From: Propionispira raffinosivorans DSM 20765
Lineage (GTDB): Bacteria; Bacillota; Negativicutes; Selenomonadales; Selenomonadaceae
Reading direction: 5' to 3'
NCBI RefSeq assembly: GCF_000381065.1
Contig: NZ_KB905842.1
Span: 62,001 to 126,000, forward strand
Length of the DNA stretch: 64,000 nucleotides
Part shown: positions 20,800 to 30,045 of the stretch, piece after piece
Layout: every line of letters begins with the position of its first letter
Position numbering within the stretch: position 1 is the first letter of the stretch
Notes under the pieces: model-generated
Seen by the model: only the letters and a program-made list of their open reading frames with translations
Databases searched by the model: none
Told to the model about the DNA's origin: nothing
Made by a program: the position numbers and the translations under genes

Positions 20800-22518
20800 T
20801 TATACTTTAAAGAATGCAATCGCATCGTGCAAGGTTCTTGCCGTAGCTGCCAATTCCTGACTGGCTGCTAATATTTCTTCGATGGAAGCGGAATGTTCTT
20901 CTGTTGCAGCTGATACAGTCTGTGTTTTTCCAGCGGCTTGTTTCCCAGCGGTTTCTATTTCTTTAACGGCTGAGGAAATTTGTTGACTACCGGTTCTCAT
21001 TTCTTCAATGGCGGATGTTATTTCATTGCTCTGTAATGAAACATTATTAACCAGTAGAGAAATGTCTTTGAAATTCTGCCCGGCATCTTCAACGACTTGT
21101 GCACCACGTTTTACTTCTTGGCTGCCTTGATTCATTGCTGACACGGCTTTTTCTGTTTCCGTTTGGATATCACGAATCATATTACCAATTTGATCAGCAG
21201 CTTCTTTGGACTGTTCTGCTAGTTTACGGACTTCTTCTGCTACCACGGCGAATCCTTTTCCGTTTTCTCCAGCTCGGGCAGCTTCAATTGCTGCATTGAG
21301 TGCTAATAAATTTGTTTGTCCGGCTATGCCTGAGATTGTATCGATGATTTGACCAATTTCGCTTGAACGTGCACCTAATTTTTCAACTGCTTGTGCTGAT
21401 GATGCAACGGTCGATTCTATGCTATTCATTTGTTGGTGAACCGACTCGGCTGATTGTGATCCGGTGGTAGCGGCAGTGACCGTTTTGGCAACAGAATCCG
21501 TGACCGTGGCAGAGCTTGCGGCAATTTGCGTTATAGAGACTGCTAACTGTTCCACGTTCCGTGACGTTTTATCAATAACGGCGGATTGGTTTTCTGCATT
21601 TTGTGCTACTTCCTCAACGGCTGTAGCAATTTGTCCAGTGACGTTGGTGGCATCTTCAGCACCTCGTGTTAAATCCTTTGAAGAAGAGGCGACTTGTGCC
21701 GAGGCTGCGGCAATATTTTTAACCAATGATTGCAGCTGATTTGCCATAAGGTCAAATTCTTTTGTTAGTTGACCAACCTCATCTTTATAATATACTTCAT
21801 GAACCTTGCGGCTTTTAAGATCTCCCTGTGCTAATCTATGTACTTCTTCTAATAAGCCTGCCAATGGTGTGGAAATAAATCGGCTGATTATCCAGCCAAA
21901 GCCGGCGGAAAGCAAGACTGCTAAGAGTGTTATTGTCATGCTGATTCGATCATTGTATATGGCTATTTCTTCACTTGCTTTCTCGTCTTCTTCTGCTTTT
22001 TGTTGATTATATTCGACAAGGTCATCAAGCAGTTTATTGATTGTTTCTAAATGATTGAAAGCATTTTTGAGAAAATAAGCATGGCCGGCTTCATTGTTTC
22101 CAGCTATAGCCATATCTAAAGATTTTTGCCATTCGTTGCGATAAATTTGTGTTTCATCTAAAAGTTGAGCAAATGTTTGCTGCTCGGTTGAATCAAGCTT
22201 TCCTTGCTGATATTGATTCAGCAGGGAAATGTATTGTTTTTTATGTGTATCAAGTGTTTGTAAAAGAGTCTGCTGCTGTGATTTGTCTTTGCTTAAAAAT
22301 ATGGATAGCGTTAGAGCTTCATTTCTACGACTTTCTGTTCGGCTTGCATTGAGCCATTCAATTGGCTGCAGTCGGTTTTGATACATATTGGTCATTTTTT
22401 CTGCTAAAGTTCCAGCTGCATAATGTCCAACATAGCCAACAATAGCTAAGAAAAAAGACATGAACAAAATTAGCAATATAATTTTCCCCATGGTTTTGAT
22501 ATTACGTAAATGCATCAT
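20800..22518 (-). CDS. Methyl-accepting chemotaxis protein (4HB sensor)
   Basis: 572 residues. A first membrane helix at about 10-32 is followed by an all-helical periplasmic sensor of about 150 residues of the four-helix-bundle MCP type. The second membrane helix is near 190-212, then a HAMP domain ([19 protein letters not shown]) and a full signalling domain with the invariant tip [25 protein letters not shown] precedes the ATG. It is a single-gene transcription unit. Ligand unknown. Confidence 0.94.
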   Translation of the reverse strand: MMHLRNIKTMGKIILLILFMSFFLAIVGYVGHYAAGTLAEKMTNMYQNRLQPIEWLNASRTESRRNEALTLSIFLSKDKSQQQTLLQTLDTHKKQYISLLNQYQQGKLDSTEQQTFAQLLDETQIYRNEWQKSLDMAIAGNNEAGHAYFLKNAFNHLETINKLLDDLVEYNQQKAEEDEKASEEIAIYNDRISMTITLLAVLLSAGFGWIISRFISTPLAGLLEEVHRLAQGDLKSRKVHEVYYKDEVGQLTKEFDLMANQLQSLVKNIAAASAQVASSSKDLTRGAEDATNVTGQIATAVEEVAQNAENQSAVIDKTSRNVEQLAVSITQIAASSATVTDSVAKTVTAATTGSQSAESVHQQMNSIESTVASSAQAVEKLGARSSEIGQIIDTISGIAGQTNLLALNAAIEAARAGENGKGFAVVAEEVRKLAEQSKEAADQIGNMIRDIQTETEKAVSAMNQGSQEVKRGAQVVEDAGQNFKDISLLVNNVSLQSNEITSAIEEMRTGSQQISSAVKEIETAGKQAAGKTQTVSAATEEHSASIEEILAASQELAATARTLHDAIAFFKV

Positions 22519-23297
22519 AGTTTATATCTCCTTACAGGATACTTGGGTAGAATTAAAATAGTATAAATTCAATGCGATAGCAAAGAAAACTAAAAAAAAT
22601 AGCACCCCAAAGTCCTGTTTTTACTTACTGCTATTTATTATAATACAAACATAGTCAGTGTACAATAATGATTTTGAAAATCATTATCTTGTTTATGATG
22701 AAAAAACTATAATATTTGCGGTAATGTAGTTTCAGTGGCAAATATTTTGATTTAAAAGAGATGGAAAAAAATTCCACTGTTTTTTCTCATGAACACACGT
22801 TATTATCAAGAATAATGGAGAATTTGCAATGTAAAGGTGCGTGTTAGCAATGGCGGAGAATATAACCTACTGACTTTATAACAAGATAAATCAAGTATAC
22901 AGATTTAAAAATGTTGCGAACGAAATAACGGCTGCTAATACACAGTTGGGGGTTGAGCTTATGATAAAAAAATATTGTCTATAATATTTTTTGAAAAGCG
23001 AATTACTGAAACGCATTGTTTTCATTTTTTGCCTGTGCGCCGATGCAAGGATTGATGGTTTTTTATTTAATAGGTATAAGTTATAATAATTTTAAAGACA
23101 AAGCAGTCTGTTTATGCGAATTTACAGATGGCTTTGTCTTTTTTGTAGCTATAATTGTTGTATCTTTATCAGAAAAGACTTTATTTGCCTGTTTTTTGAG
23201 GCAAACAATGCGTGTTTTAAATTTATTGTTTTACTACTATAATAAGTATAGAAAATTACAATAATTGTGATAATTTACATAGAGAGGAGAATGGAAA
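22519..23297. other. 779-bp intergenic region between the MCP and PRD regulator genes
   Basis: Divergent promoter region with no convincing gene. An 82-codon frame at 23016-23264 spans a terminator and has no ribosome site, so it was not called. The only structured element is the terminator hairpin at 23094-23145. The promoter for the PRD regulator operon must lie after it, within about 150 bp of the start. Confidence 0.5.
23094..23145 (+). terminator. Strong intrinsic terminator upstream of the PRD regulator
   Basis: AAAGACAAAGC pairs with GCTTTGTCTTT, with a second pairing segment inside, and runs into Ts. Lying in a leader region, it could be an attenuator, but no antiterminator target sequence was recognised. 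Confidence 0.7.
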
Positions 23298-25202
23298 ATG
23301 CTTACGGTTCGTTGCTGTAAAATAATGAATGATTTATTGACTGCATCCTATCCGATCAGCAAGAAGGCACTAATGGAAAAATATCATGTAAGTGATCGCA
23401 GTATTAAATATGATATTAATAACTTGCGTGGTTGGTTAGAAGATGAAGCATCAAATATTTTGGTGCAATATATACAAAAATGTGGTTTCAAACTTTCTGG
23501 CAGTGCAAAGGATATTTGTGAGTTGCAGCAATTGTTTAGCAAAGAAAAAGAAAAGACCAGAATTTTTTCTACTGAACGTACTCGATATATTATACTGATG
23601 CTTTTGACAAGTAGTGAATTTATTACAATACAGGATTTTTCATCAAAGTTAAACGTGAGTAAAAATACAGTAACGAGAGATATCGATACAATCTCAGATA
23701 TGCTGGCGATCTGGGATCTTTATCTGGACAGAAAAGCCCATTGGGGGTTTAAGATAAATACTACAGAAACTAAAAGACGGCAGGCTATCGAGTATTTTAT
23801 TTTATCTATGTTTGATGTAAGATCGATTGAAGAAATTTTACAGGGGTTACGGCAATGCTTTTTGCCAGAATTTTTTCAAAAAGTCATGTGCCAGTATCTA
23901 ATAGAAGAACAGGATGTGGAAAATTTATGTAAATTATGTAAACAGCTTTTAGAGGATATTTACAAGATGACAGATGTACTCGACGATAAAGGGAGTATTG
24001 AAGTGTTCATTCGGATTTGTGTTGCATTACATCAAATTCGGCATAAATCTGGCATTGGATATTTAGTAAAATTTTCTGCAATATCAAATGACACAGATCA
24101 CTTTTTCCGTATTGAGTTAAAAAAAATGTTTGGACATTTTAATATAGATATAGAGGAAGCTGAACTCAATTGGTTGTTGTTGCCTTTTACAAAAGATAAT
24201 TCCATTAAAACGACAATTGATATTGAAAAAATAACTTTACAGATTATACAAAAGACAAGTCATAGTACCAAAATACCTTTTTCAGCAGATTGCGAATTGT
24301 ATGAAAATCTTCTTATGCATATAAAAAGAGCTTTTGTAAAAAAGCAGTATCATATGGTTAATGTTAATCCGTTACTGGATGATATACTGCATCATTTCGG
24401 TCAATTATTTAATGTTGTAAAGCAGATTTGCTATGATGTTTTTGGCAGATACAATATATATCTTCGTGATGAAGAGATTTCTTATATAGTCTTATATTTT
24501 CAATTGAGTTATGAAACATTGTTTGGTAAAGAAAGAATACGAACGATTGTTGTTTGCAGCACGGGAATATCTTCGGCCAAACTTTTAATGGTCCAGCTTA
24601 AAAACAAATTTGATGTATTGCAGATCGTTGGCTGTTGTTCTATTTTGCATGCGGAAACATTTATTGCCCATAATCCAATTGATCTCATCATAAGCGTATT
24701 GCCAATGCAGACAGAAACGCCTTGCATTGTAGTCAATGCTTTCTTGCAAAAGGATGATATAAAAAAGATACAAAGTGTATTAGACAATTTCAAATTAATA
24801 CCGTCGGTTACGAGAAATTTAAAAAAAGCAGAGCCTAAAATTGCTAGCAACTGGCATGGTGCTGATTTTAGTGATATGGCAAAGATTGAAAAGTTTACAC
24901 AGGAAGTGATTAGCAAAGGGTTTAACTTGACGATGGCACTAAAGGAAAGTTTTGGAAAGTATTTAACAAGACAAAGTGAAACTGGGTTGATGTTTCATTG
25001 TTTATTGATGGCAAATCGCTTTGCCTGTGGAGCACCTTATGCCAATATCGTGGATGCAGGCAATGATACGGTCAATATCGTAAAAGTTAAAGAAAAAATA
25101 AGAGAGGCTGTCAGTAACTACTACGAAGATGTACCAGCGAGTGAGATAATTGCTATTTTGAATTATTTCACACTAAATCAAAAATTTCATAAAAAGGAGT
25201 AA
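23298..25202 (+). CDS. PRD-containing transcriptional activator (BglG/MtlR-like)
   Basis: 634 residues. An N-terminal DNA-binding HTH (about 1-60, KYHVSDRSIKYDI) is followed by a second Mga-type HTH near 85-165 (LNVSKNTVTRDID). Two PTS regulation domains with conserved histidines span roughly 190-410. An EIIB-like domain carries the phosphocysteine loop CSTGISSAK with C420. A further helical C-terminal domain ends the protein. Such proteins activate operons when phosphorylated or dephosphorylated by PTS proteins. AGAGGAG precedes the ATG. The amidohydrolase gene starts 9 bp after the stop, so it is the local regulator of the dga operon. Confidence 0.88.
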   Translation: MLTVRCCKIMNDLLTASYPISKKALMEKYHVSDRSIKYDINNLRGWLEDEASNILVQYIQKCGFKLSGSAKDICELQQLFSKEKEKTRIFSTERTRYIILMLLTSSEFITIQDFSSKLNVSKNTVTRDIDTISDMLAIWDLYLDRKAHWGFKINTTETKRRQAIEYFILSMFDVRSIEEILQGLRQCFLPEFFQKVMCQYLIEEQDVENLCKLCKQLLEDIYKMTDVLDDKGSIEVFIRICVALHQIRHKSGIGYLVKFSAISNDTDHFFRIELKKMFGHFNIDIEEAELNWLLLPFTKDNSIKTTIDIEKITLQIIQKTSHSTKIPFSADCELYENLLMHIKRAFVKKQYHMVNVNPLLDDILHHFGQLFNVVKQICYDVFGRYNIYLRDEEISYIVLYFQLSYETLFGKERIRTIVVCSTGISSAKLLMVQLKNKFDVLQIVGCCSILHAETFIAHNPIDLIISVLPMQTETPCIVVNAFLQKDDIKKIQSVLDNFKLIPSVTRNLKKAEPKIASNWHGADFSDMAKIEKFTQEVISKGFNLTMALKESFGKYLTRQSETGLMFHCLLMANRFACGAPYANIVDAGNDTVNIVKVKEKIREAVSNYYEDVPASEIIAILNYFTLNQKFHKKE

Positions 25203-25211
25203 TGGCTTTAA

Positions 25212-26342
25212 ATGAATATGAAATCGCTAGATTTGCTTATCGTAAATGGTCTTCTTATGGACCCTTTTACCGGAGCTGAAGGAAGATATTCTATTGGTGT
25301 TCAAAATGGAAAAATTGCAGGTGTTTACCCTGAGCAAGCAATACTTCCACGTTATAATCATTTACTTGATTTGGCGGGGGCTTATATAACGCCAGGCTGG
25401 ATTGATTTGCACACGCATGTAGCTTATAAAGAAGCAGTGATCGGCATTGAAGCCGATTGTATTGGTATTCAGCAGGGTGTAACAACGGTGGTTGATGCTG
25501 GCAGCAGTGGAAGTAAAAACTTTTTACAATTTGAAAAAAACATTATAAAAAAAGCAAAAACAAGAGTTCTTTCTTGGCTGAATATTTCTGCAGCAGGCTT
25601 ATATGAAGGCAGGTCTGAACTAGAAGATCTTGCATCGATTGATGTGGAAGCTACAAAAAAACTTATTAGCAGTAAAACGGAAATTCGCGGTATAAAAGTA
25701 AGGATGAGTCATTCTGTAGTAAAAGAAACCAATACCGGGGGGTTGAAAATAGCAAAAAAACTGGCGTCTCAATTGCATGTGCCTTTATTTGTTCATGTTG
25801 GGAACTGTCCGCCAGTTCTCGGGGATATACTCAACCTTTTGGAGCAGGGAGATATTGTTACCCATATATTTCACGGGAAAGCAGGTGGTTGTCTTGATGC
25901 AGAAGGGGACATTCTTCCCGAATTAAAAGCGGCAATAGACCGTGGCGTTTATCTTGACCTGGGGCATGGAACGGAAAGTTGTTCTTTTTTCCGCTTTAAG
26001 AATGCCAGAGAAAAAGGCATTTGCATTGATAGTATAAGTACGGATTTATATAGTCAAAATTATTCCGGACCGGTATATAGTTTAAAACATACAATGGAGA
26101 AATGTATGGCACTGGGCATGTCTTTTCGCGAGGTTATTACTGCAGTAACGCTTAAACCGGCAATTATGCTCAATATGCCCGAACTTGGGCGGATTAAGGC
26201 AGGAGCATTGGCTGATATGACTTTTTTTGAGAAAGTTGAAGGTGAGCAAACCTATATAGATGCAGATGGTAACGAGATTACTGGAACTCAGCAATTGCAG
26301 GTTAAAGGGGTTGTACGTGAAGGGAAGGTAATCTGGAGATGA
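25212..26342 (+). CDS. Amidohydrolase/deacetylase-family metallohydrolase (EF_0837-like)
   Basis: 376 residues of the amidohydrolase superfamily. The HxH metal pair is at 67 and 69 (DLHTHV). A lysine in GIKVRMSH is placed for carbamylation, later histidines lie in VHVGN and THIFHG, and the final catalytic Asp is in STDLYSQN. It belongs to the group found in dgaE-dgaF operons of Enterococcus and relatives. In vitro work on that group reports deacetylation or ester hydrolysis; the natural substrate is unsettled. Removing an N-acyl group from an amino-sugar acid before DgaE acts would fit. It overlaps the next gene by 4 bp. Confidence 0.85.
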   Translation: MNMKSLDLLIVNGLLMDPFTGAEGRYSIGVQNGKIAGVYPEQAILPRYNHLLDLAGAYITPGWIDLHTHVAYKEAVIGIEADCIGIQQGVTTVVDAGSSGSKNFLQFEKNIIKKAKTRVLSWLNISAAGLYEGRSELEDLASIDVEATKKLISSKTEIRGIKVRMSHSVVKETNTGGLKIAKKLASQLHVPLFVHVGNCPPVLGDILNLLEQGDIVTHIFHGKAGGCLDAEGDILPELKAAIDRGVYLDLGHGTESCSFFRFKNAREKGICIDSISTDLYSQNYSGPVYSLKHTMEKCMALGMSFREVITAVTLKPAIMLNMPELGRIKAGALADMTFFEKVEGEQTYIDADGNEITGTQQLQVKGVVREGKVIWR

Positions 26343-26698
26343 AAACAAAAGTCTTGCAGCAAATTTTACGAGATGCATCACTTGACGAAGCAGGAAATGT
26401 TTTACTAAAAAAAACACTTGGCGATATTGAAGATTTACTGATTGATACGAGGAAGTGTATTCCGGATGAACGGTATTTGGCCGTGGGACATCATATGGCA
26501 GAAGTGATAAAGCGAGCTCAGCGGGGGGAAGGGTTAGCAAAAATTGATCAGGAGACAGAAGATCAGATTGAAGCCTCTTACAAAGAAAAAAGTAGGAATA
26601 TTCTTACTTCATTGAAAAGCTTGGGAAATACGACGTCGAGTTCTTCAGAAATAATTCTTTTGGCAATTCATTTGCAGTGTGCCTCAAATGGTTTTTAA
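26339..26698 (+). CDS. Small PRD-domain protein (EF_0829/AHA_3910 type)
   Basis: 119 residues that look like one stand-alone PTS regulation domain, mostly helical with conserved histidines in VGHHMAEVIKR and LAIHLQC. ATGA overlap with the amidohydrolase gene indicates translational coupling. Proteins of this size and position are a fixed part of the SFCGS/DUF4310-4312 gene cassette. It has no DNA-binding segment, so it may modulate the large PRD regulator or the transport proteins. Assignment rests on size, composition and gene order. Confidence 0.7.
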   Translation: MKTKVLQQILRDASLDEAGNVLLKKTLGDIEDLLIDTRKCIPDERYLAVGHHMAEVIKRAQRGEGLAKIDQETEDQIEASYKEKSRNILTSLKSLGNTTSSSSEIILLAIHLQCASNGF

Positions 26699-26718
26699 AT
26701 AAAGGAGAGTGATTTATT

Positions 26719-27081
26719 ATGGAAAAAATAAAAGTAGTAATTGGAGATCGCCTTGGTAAAGGCAAAAGAGTCGCTGCTGGCGTTGAGGCAGCAGGTGCAG
26801 AAGCTATATTAATTCCAGGTGTTGGCGCGGACATGAAAGTCGGAGACTATATGAATCAAAATAAAGCAGATTTTGGTATTTCTTTTTGTGGTAGCGGCGG
26901 TGCTGGCGCAATTACGGCAAAGTCAAAATATGGTTATTCAGCTGAGTTTGGACTTCGATCTATTGAGGCAGGAATTACTGCAATAAAAAATGGTGCACAG
27001 GTTGTAGGTTTTGGTTTTATGGATCTTGAAGAACTAGGACAAAGATTAGCCGAAGCCTTTATTAAAAAAAGTAAAGTGTGA
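26719..27081 (+). CDS. SFCGS-family glycine-rich protein (EF_0830 type)
   Basis: 120 residues, glycine-rich and alpha/beta in pattern. It contains the family name motif SFCGS at residues 55-59, followed by GGAGAIT. The N-terminus runs KVVIGDRLGKGK and the middle holds IPGVGADMKVGD. AAAGGAG precedes the ATG. It always occurs with DUF4312, DUF4311 and DUF4310 genes, so it is probably the soluble part of a membrane complex. The cysteine-glycine loop recalls PTS EIIB phosphocysteine loops, an inference only. Confidence 0.85.
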   Translation: MEKIKVVIGDRLGKGKRVAAGVEAAGAEAILIPGVGADMKVGDYMNQNKADFGISFCGSGGAGAITAKSKYGYSAEFGLRSIEAGITAIKNGAQVVGFGFMDLEELGQRLAEAFIKKSKV

Positions 27082-27104
27082 CATTGTAAGGAGGTGGAAG
27101 TAAT

Positions 27105-27443
27105 ATGTTGGTTGTTCATGAGGAAGTTTTGCAAATAGAAGGTACAGGTGAGACTGAGAAAGAATCTTTTCAAGACATTTTTAGTCGTATTAAACCAGAA
27201 TTGGAAAAAAAGTATCCAGGAATATTGCTGCAGATAGAACCAAAGAAAATGGACATAAAAGATGCAGTGATTTCGGTTCATACAGAACGATTTTTAGGTA
27301 TGCTGTTTCCACGTAAACGTAAATTATACAAGATAACAGTGGAAATTACGGTAAAACTCAGTGCTTTTTTGACAGATACAATAAAATATCGTCACGAAGA
27401 GGAAAAATTATCGGTAGTTCAACATATATTGGAAATGAGATAG
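27105..27443 (+). CDS. DUF4312-family protein (EF_0831 type)
   Basis: 112 residues, soluble and highly charged, with a start (MLVVHEEVLQIEGTGETEKE) that fits the DUF4312 family of the same cassette. No membrane segment or catalytic motif is evident. GGAGGTGG lies before the ATG. It sits between the SFCGS gene and two membrane-protein genes, with 23-24 bp spacings, and is surely cotranscribed. Function unknown. Confidence 0.8.
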   Translation: MLVVHEEVLQIEGTGETEKESFQDIFSRIKPELEKKYPGILLQIEPKKMDIKDAVISVHTERFLGMLFPRKRKLYKITVEITVKLSAFLTDTIKYRHEEEKLSVVQHILEMR

Positions 27444-27467
27444 GACGCATAGGAAAGGGGTTAAAAT

Positions 27468-28250
27468 ATGGACTTTATAGAAATTCTGATGAAATCTGTT
27501 ATTATTGGTGCCTGTATGGGTTTTGCTGTAGGCGCAGGCGCTGCTCGAATGTTTCATGCGCCGCAGGCACAGGGCATGGGAGCTTTTCGCACCTTGGGAG
27601 AATTGAACGCTTGCGAAGGTGATCCCATTGCACATTTTTCGTTTGGTTTGGGTTTTTTGTTTAATTCATGGGCATCTATTGTTGGAACAGGAGCCTTTAC
27701 TCAGGATGTAGTTCATCGCATTATACCGAACTGGTCCGCCGCTATTCTTTTGATGCGTAACAAGAATGTAGCGGAAACTCTACATAACCCGGCAAAAATG
27801 GCAGTGACGGGAGCTGTTATAGGTGCAGTAGTCATTGGTCTTATGAATTCGACGGCAGTTGCTATACCACCAGCTTTGCAGCTTATTGCAACAAAAGTGC
27901 TTGTACCGGCAGCAAATTGGCTTATTAACCTTGTAATGCCGATTGTATTTTGGATGGCAGCTCTTGATGCTGGAAGAAGAACCGGAGTTTGGGGCACGGT
28001 ACTAGGGGGGCTGTCGCACCTTGTTATGGGAAACGCTGTACCGGGGATTGTCTTGGGCATTCTGATTGGTAAAGGCGTTGATGATGGTGGCTGGAACCAC
28101 ATTACCAGAATTTTAGTAGTAGCAGTGGTTTTGCTATTTGTTTTAAGCGGATTTTTCCGGGAATTTGATATAAAACTTCTTACGGAATTTTATGTTGATG
28201 TTCCAGACGGACTTAAAGCATTTCATGCATTATTTAAAGCAGGGGCGTGA
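27468..28250 (+). CDS. DUF4311-family integral membrane protein (EF_0832 type)
   Basis: 260 residues with about six to seven hydrophobic helices rich in Gly and Ala. Conserved-looking soluble segments are GAGAARMFHAPQAQGMGAFRTLGELNAC (residues roughly 20-47, given here as a landmark only by its key FHAPQ and GELNACEGD parts) and MAALDAGRRTG. It overlaps the DUF4310 gene at its stop codon. Together the two look like a two-subunit transporter, plausibly for the acid sugar or amino sugar degraded by this operon. Transport is inferred. Confidence 0.82.
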   Translation: MDFIEILMKSVIIGACMGFAVGAGAARMFHAPQAQGMGAFRTLGELNACEGDPIAHFSFGLGFLFNSWASIVGTGAFTQDVVHRIIPNWSAAILLMRNKNVAETLHNPAKMAVTGAVIGAVVIGLMNSTAVAIPPALQLIATKVLVPAANWLINLVMPIVFWMAALDAGRRTGVWGTVLGGLSHLVMGNAVPGIVLGILIGKGVDDGGWNHITRILVVAVVLLFVLSGFFREFDIKLLTEFYVDVPDGLKAFHALFKAGA

Positions 28251-28912
28251 TGATAGTGGATAATAATGAAGATTTACAGACAGGGTTTTGGTTATCGGAG
28301 TGGGCATTTCCTATCTTTACAGCATTTTTGGCAGCTGGTGTATTTGCTGGTACACATATGTATTACGTATATCATATCGGTGCATTCAATGAAATTGCAA
28401 TTGTGGCTATGCTCGAAGCAGGGCTTAAGGGTGGAAGTTTCGGAGCTGCAGCGGCTTTTGGTGCAAGCTTTCTCTTTGCCCGTATTTTGGAAGGTCCGCT
28501 AGTAGGAATATTGGATATTGGCGGCTCTATTATGACAGGAGTAGGTATCGGTGTTCCGGCAATCTTTTTGAGTATGGGAATTACAGGACCTTTAGAGTCT
28601 TTTCCGTTGGCACTTTTGACGGGAGCGGTTATTGGACTTGTCATAGGCTGTATTATTATTATCATTCGAAAATACACAGTTGCTTCCAATGAATCTACTT
28701 TTGGTGCGGATGTCATGATGGGAGCTGGTAATGCTTCAGGCCGATATTTGGGGCCGATGATCGTTATTGCGGCGGCAATGGCGTCCATTCCAGTGGGAAT
28801 TGGGGCAACCATTGGTGCTGCTGCGTTTTATGCATGGAAAAAACCAATTGCCGGTGGGGCTATTATCGGAGCTATGATTTTAGGGGCGCTTTTTCCAATT
28901 ATGACAAAATAA
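28250..28912 (+). CDS. DUF4310-family integral membrane protein (EF_0833 type)
   Basis: About 220 residues with five or six Gly/Ala-rich membrane helices. The start is either GTG 28247 or ATG 28250, both within the stop of the DUF4311 gene, so translation is coupled. A glycine-rich repeat-like pattern (AAAFGASFLFAR, GGSIMTGVGIGVP) suggests tightly packed helices. Partner of DUF4311 by gene order and coupling. No known transporter signature was recognised. Confidence 0.82.
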   Translation: MIVDNNEDLQTGFWLSEWAFPIFTAFLAAGVFAGTHMYYVYHIGAFNEIAIVAMLEAGLKGGSFGAAAAFGASFLFARILEGPLVGILDIGGSIMTGVGIGVPAIFLSMGITGPLESFPLALLTGAVIGLVIGCIIIIIRKYTVASNESTFGADVMMGAGNASGRYLGPMIVIAAAMASIPVGIGATIGAAAFYAWKKPIAGGAIIGAMILGALFPIMTK

Positions 28913-28927
28913 GAAGGAGATAAAAAG

Positions 28928-30043
28928 ATGAGTGTTTTTGAACAGTATGGTCCACGTAAAGTTATAAATGGCTGTGGAAAAATGACGGTTTTAGGTGCTA
29001 GTGCGGTTGATAAGGATGTTGCAGATGCCATGGCACAGGCTGCCATGGACTATGTTGAAATTGCAGAACTTTTACCGTCAGCTGGAAAGTTTATTGCACA
29101 AGCAACGGGGGCGGAAGATGGCTGTCCAACTTGTGGTGCGGCTGCGGGCATTGCCATCAGTACAGCTGCTGTAATTAGTGGTATCAATCTTGATATTATA
29201 GAAAATCTGCCAGATAGTGAAGGCCTTAAAAATGAAATTATCCTGCAAAAAGGGCATGCCGTCAACTTTGGAGCCCGTGTGACTCAGATGATGAAGCTGG
29301 GAGGCGGGAAACCGATAGAAGTGGGAACGGCTAATCTCGTTGTTGCACAAAACATTGAAAATGCCATAAATGAAAAAACAGCAGCTCTCTTTTATATTAA
29401 GTCACATCATGCTGTACAAAAAGGTATGGTATCAATTGAAACGATGCTGGATATCGCACATCGGTATAAATTGCCGCTCATTATTGATGCAGCTGCTGAG
29501 GAGGATTTACACAAATATATAAAATTGGGAGCCGATCTTGTTATATATAGTGGAGGTAAAGCACTGGAAGGACCGACTTCCGGTTTTATTTGCGGGCGCA
29601 GTGAGCTTTGTCAGGCCTGCCGTATGCAGTATCAGGGAATAGGTCGTCCTATGAAAACCGGCAAAGAAAGCATTATTGGACTACTTACTGCACTGGATAA
29701 ATATGCGGCAAAAAAACCAAATGCAGAGCAGCAAAAAAAACGTATGAAACTGCTTTTAGCTGAATTGAAAAATATTCCGGGGATTACAGGAAGTATTGCA
29801 CAGGATGAAGCTGGCAGAGAAATTTATCGGGCAAGACTTGATATTGATGCCAAGATCACAGGGATAAGTGCAACTGTGATTGCTCAAAAATTAGAAACAG
29901 GAAATCCAGCCATTCATACGAGAAATTATTGCCTGTCACAGGGACAGATCTTTATAGATCCGAGGCCTTTGCTGGAAGGACAGGAAAATATTATAGCAGA
30001 TCGTTTTAAAGAAATTTTAGCACAAGCAAAGGGGAATAAATAA
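28928..30043 (+). CDS. dgaE: D-glucosaminate-6-phosphate ammonia-lyase DgaE
   Basis: 371 residues, a SelA-like PLP enzyme. The PLP lysine is K211 in SGGKALEGPTSG, and IIDAAAEEDL carries the acidic residue that pairs with the pyridine nitrogen. DgaE removes ammonia from D-glucosaminate-6-phosphate to give 2-keto-3-deoxy-6-phosphogluconate, a reaction established in Salmonella. AAGGAG precedes the ATG and dgaF begins 2 bp after the stop. Unlike Salmonella, no glucosaminate PTS is adjacent; the DUF4310/4311 pair sits in that place. Confidence 0.88.
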   Translation: MSVFEQYGPRKVINGCGKMTVLGASAVDKDVADAMAQAAMDYVEIAELLPSAGKFIAQATGAEDGCPTCGAAAGIAISTAAVISGINLDIIENLPDSEGLKNEIILQKGHAVNFGARVTQMMKLGGGKPIEVGTANLVVAQNIENAINEKTAALFYIKSHHAVQKGMVSIETMLDIAHRYKLPLIIDAAAEEDLHKYIKLGADLVIYSGGKALEGPTSGFICGRSELCQACRMQYQGIGRPMKTGKESIIGLLTALDKYAAKKPNAEQQKKRMKLLLAELKNIPGITGSIAQDEAGREIYRARLDIDAKITGISATVIAQKLETGNPAIHTRNYCLSQGQIFIDPRPLLEGQENIIADRFKEILAQAKGNK

Positions 30044-30045
30044 AA

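Noticed and set aside
23016..23264. 82-codon frame before the PRD regulator
   Set aside because: It spans a strong terminator hairpin, has no ribosome site and no family-like sequence.
23298..25202. PRD regulator as an RNA-binding antiterminator
   Set aside because: Its N-terminus is HTH, not the CAT RNA-binding domain, so DNA-binding activation is more likely; no RAT-like sequence was found in the leader.
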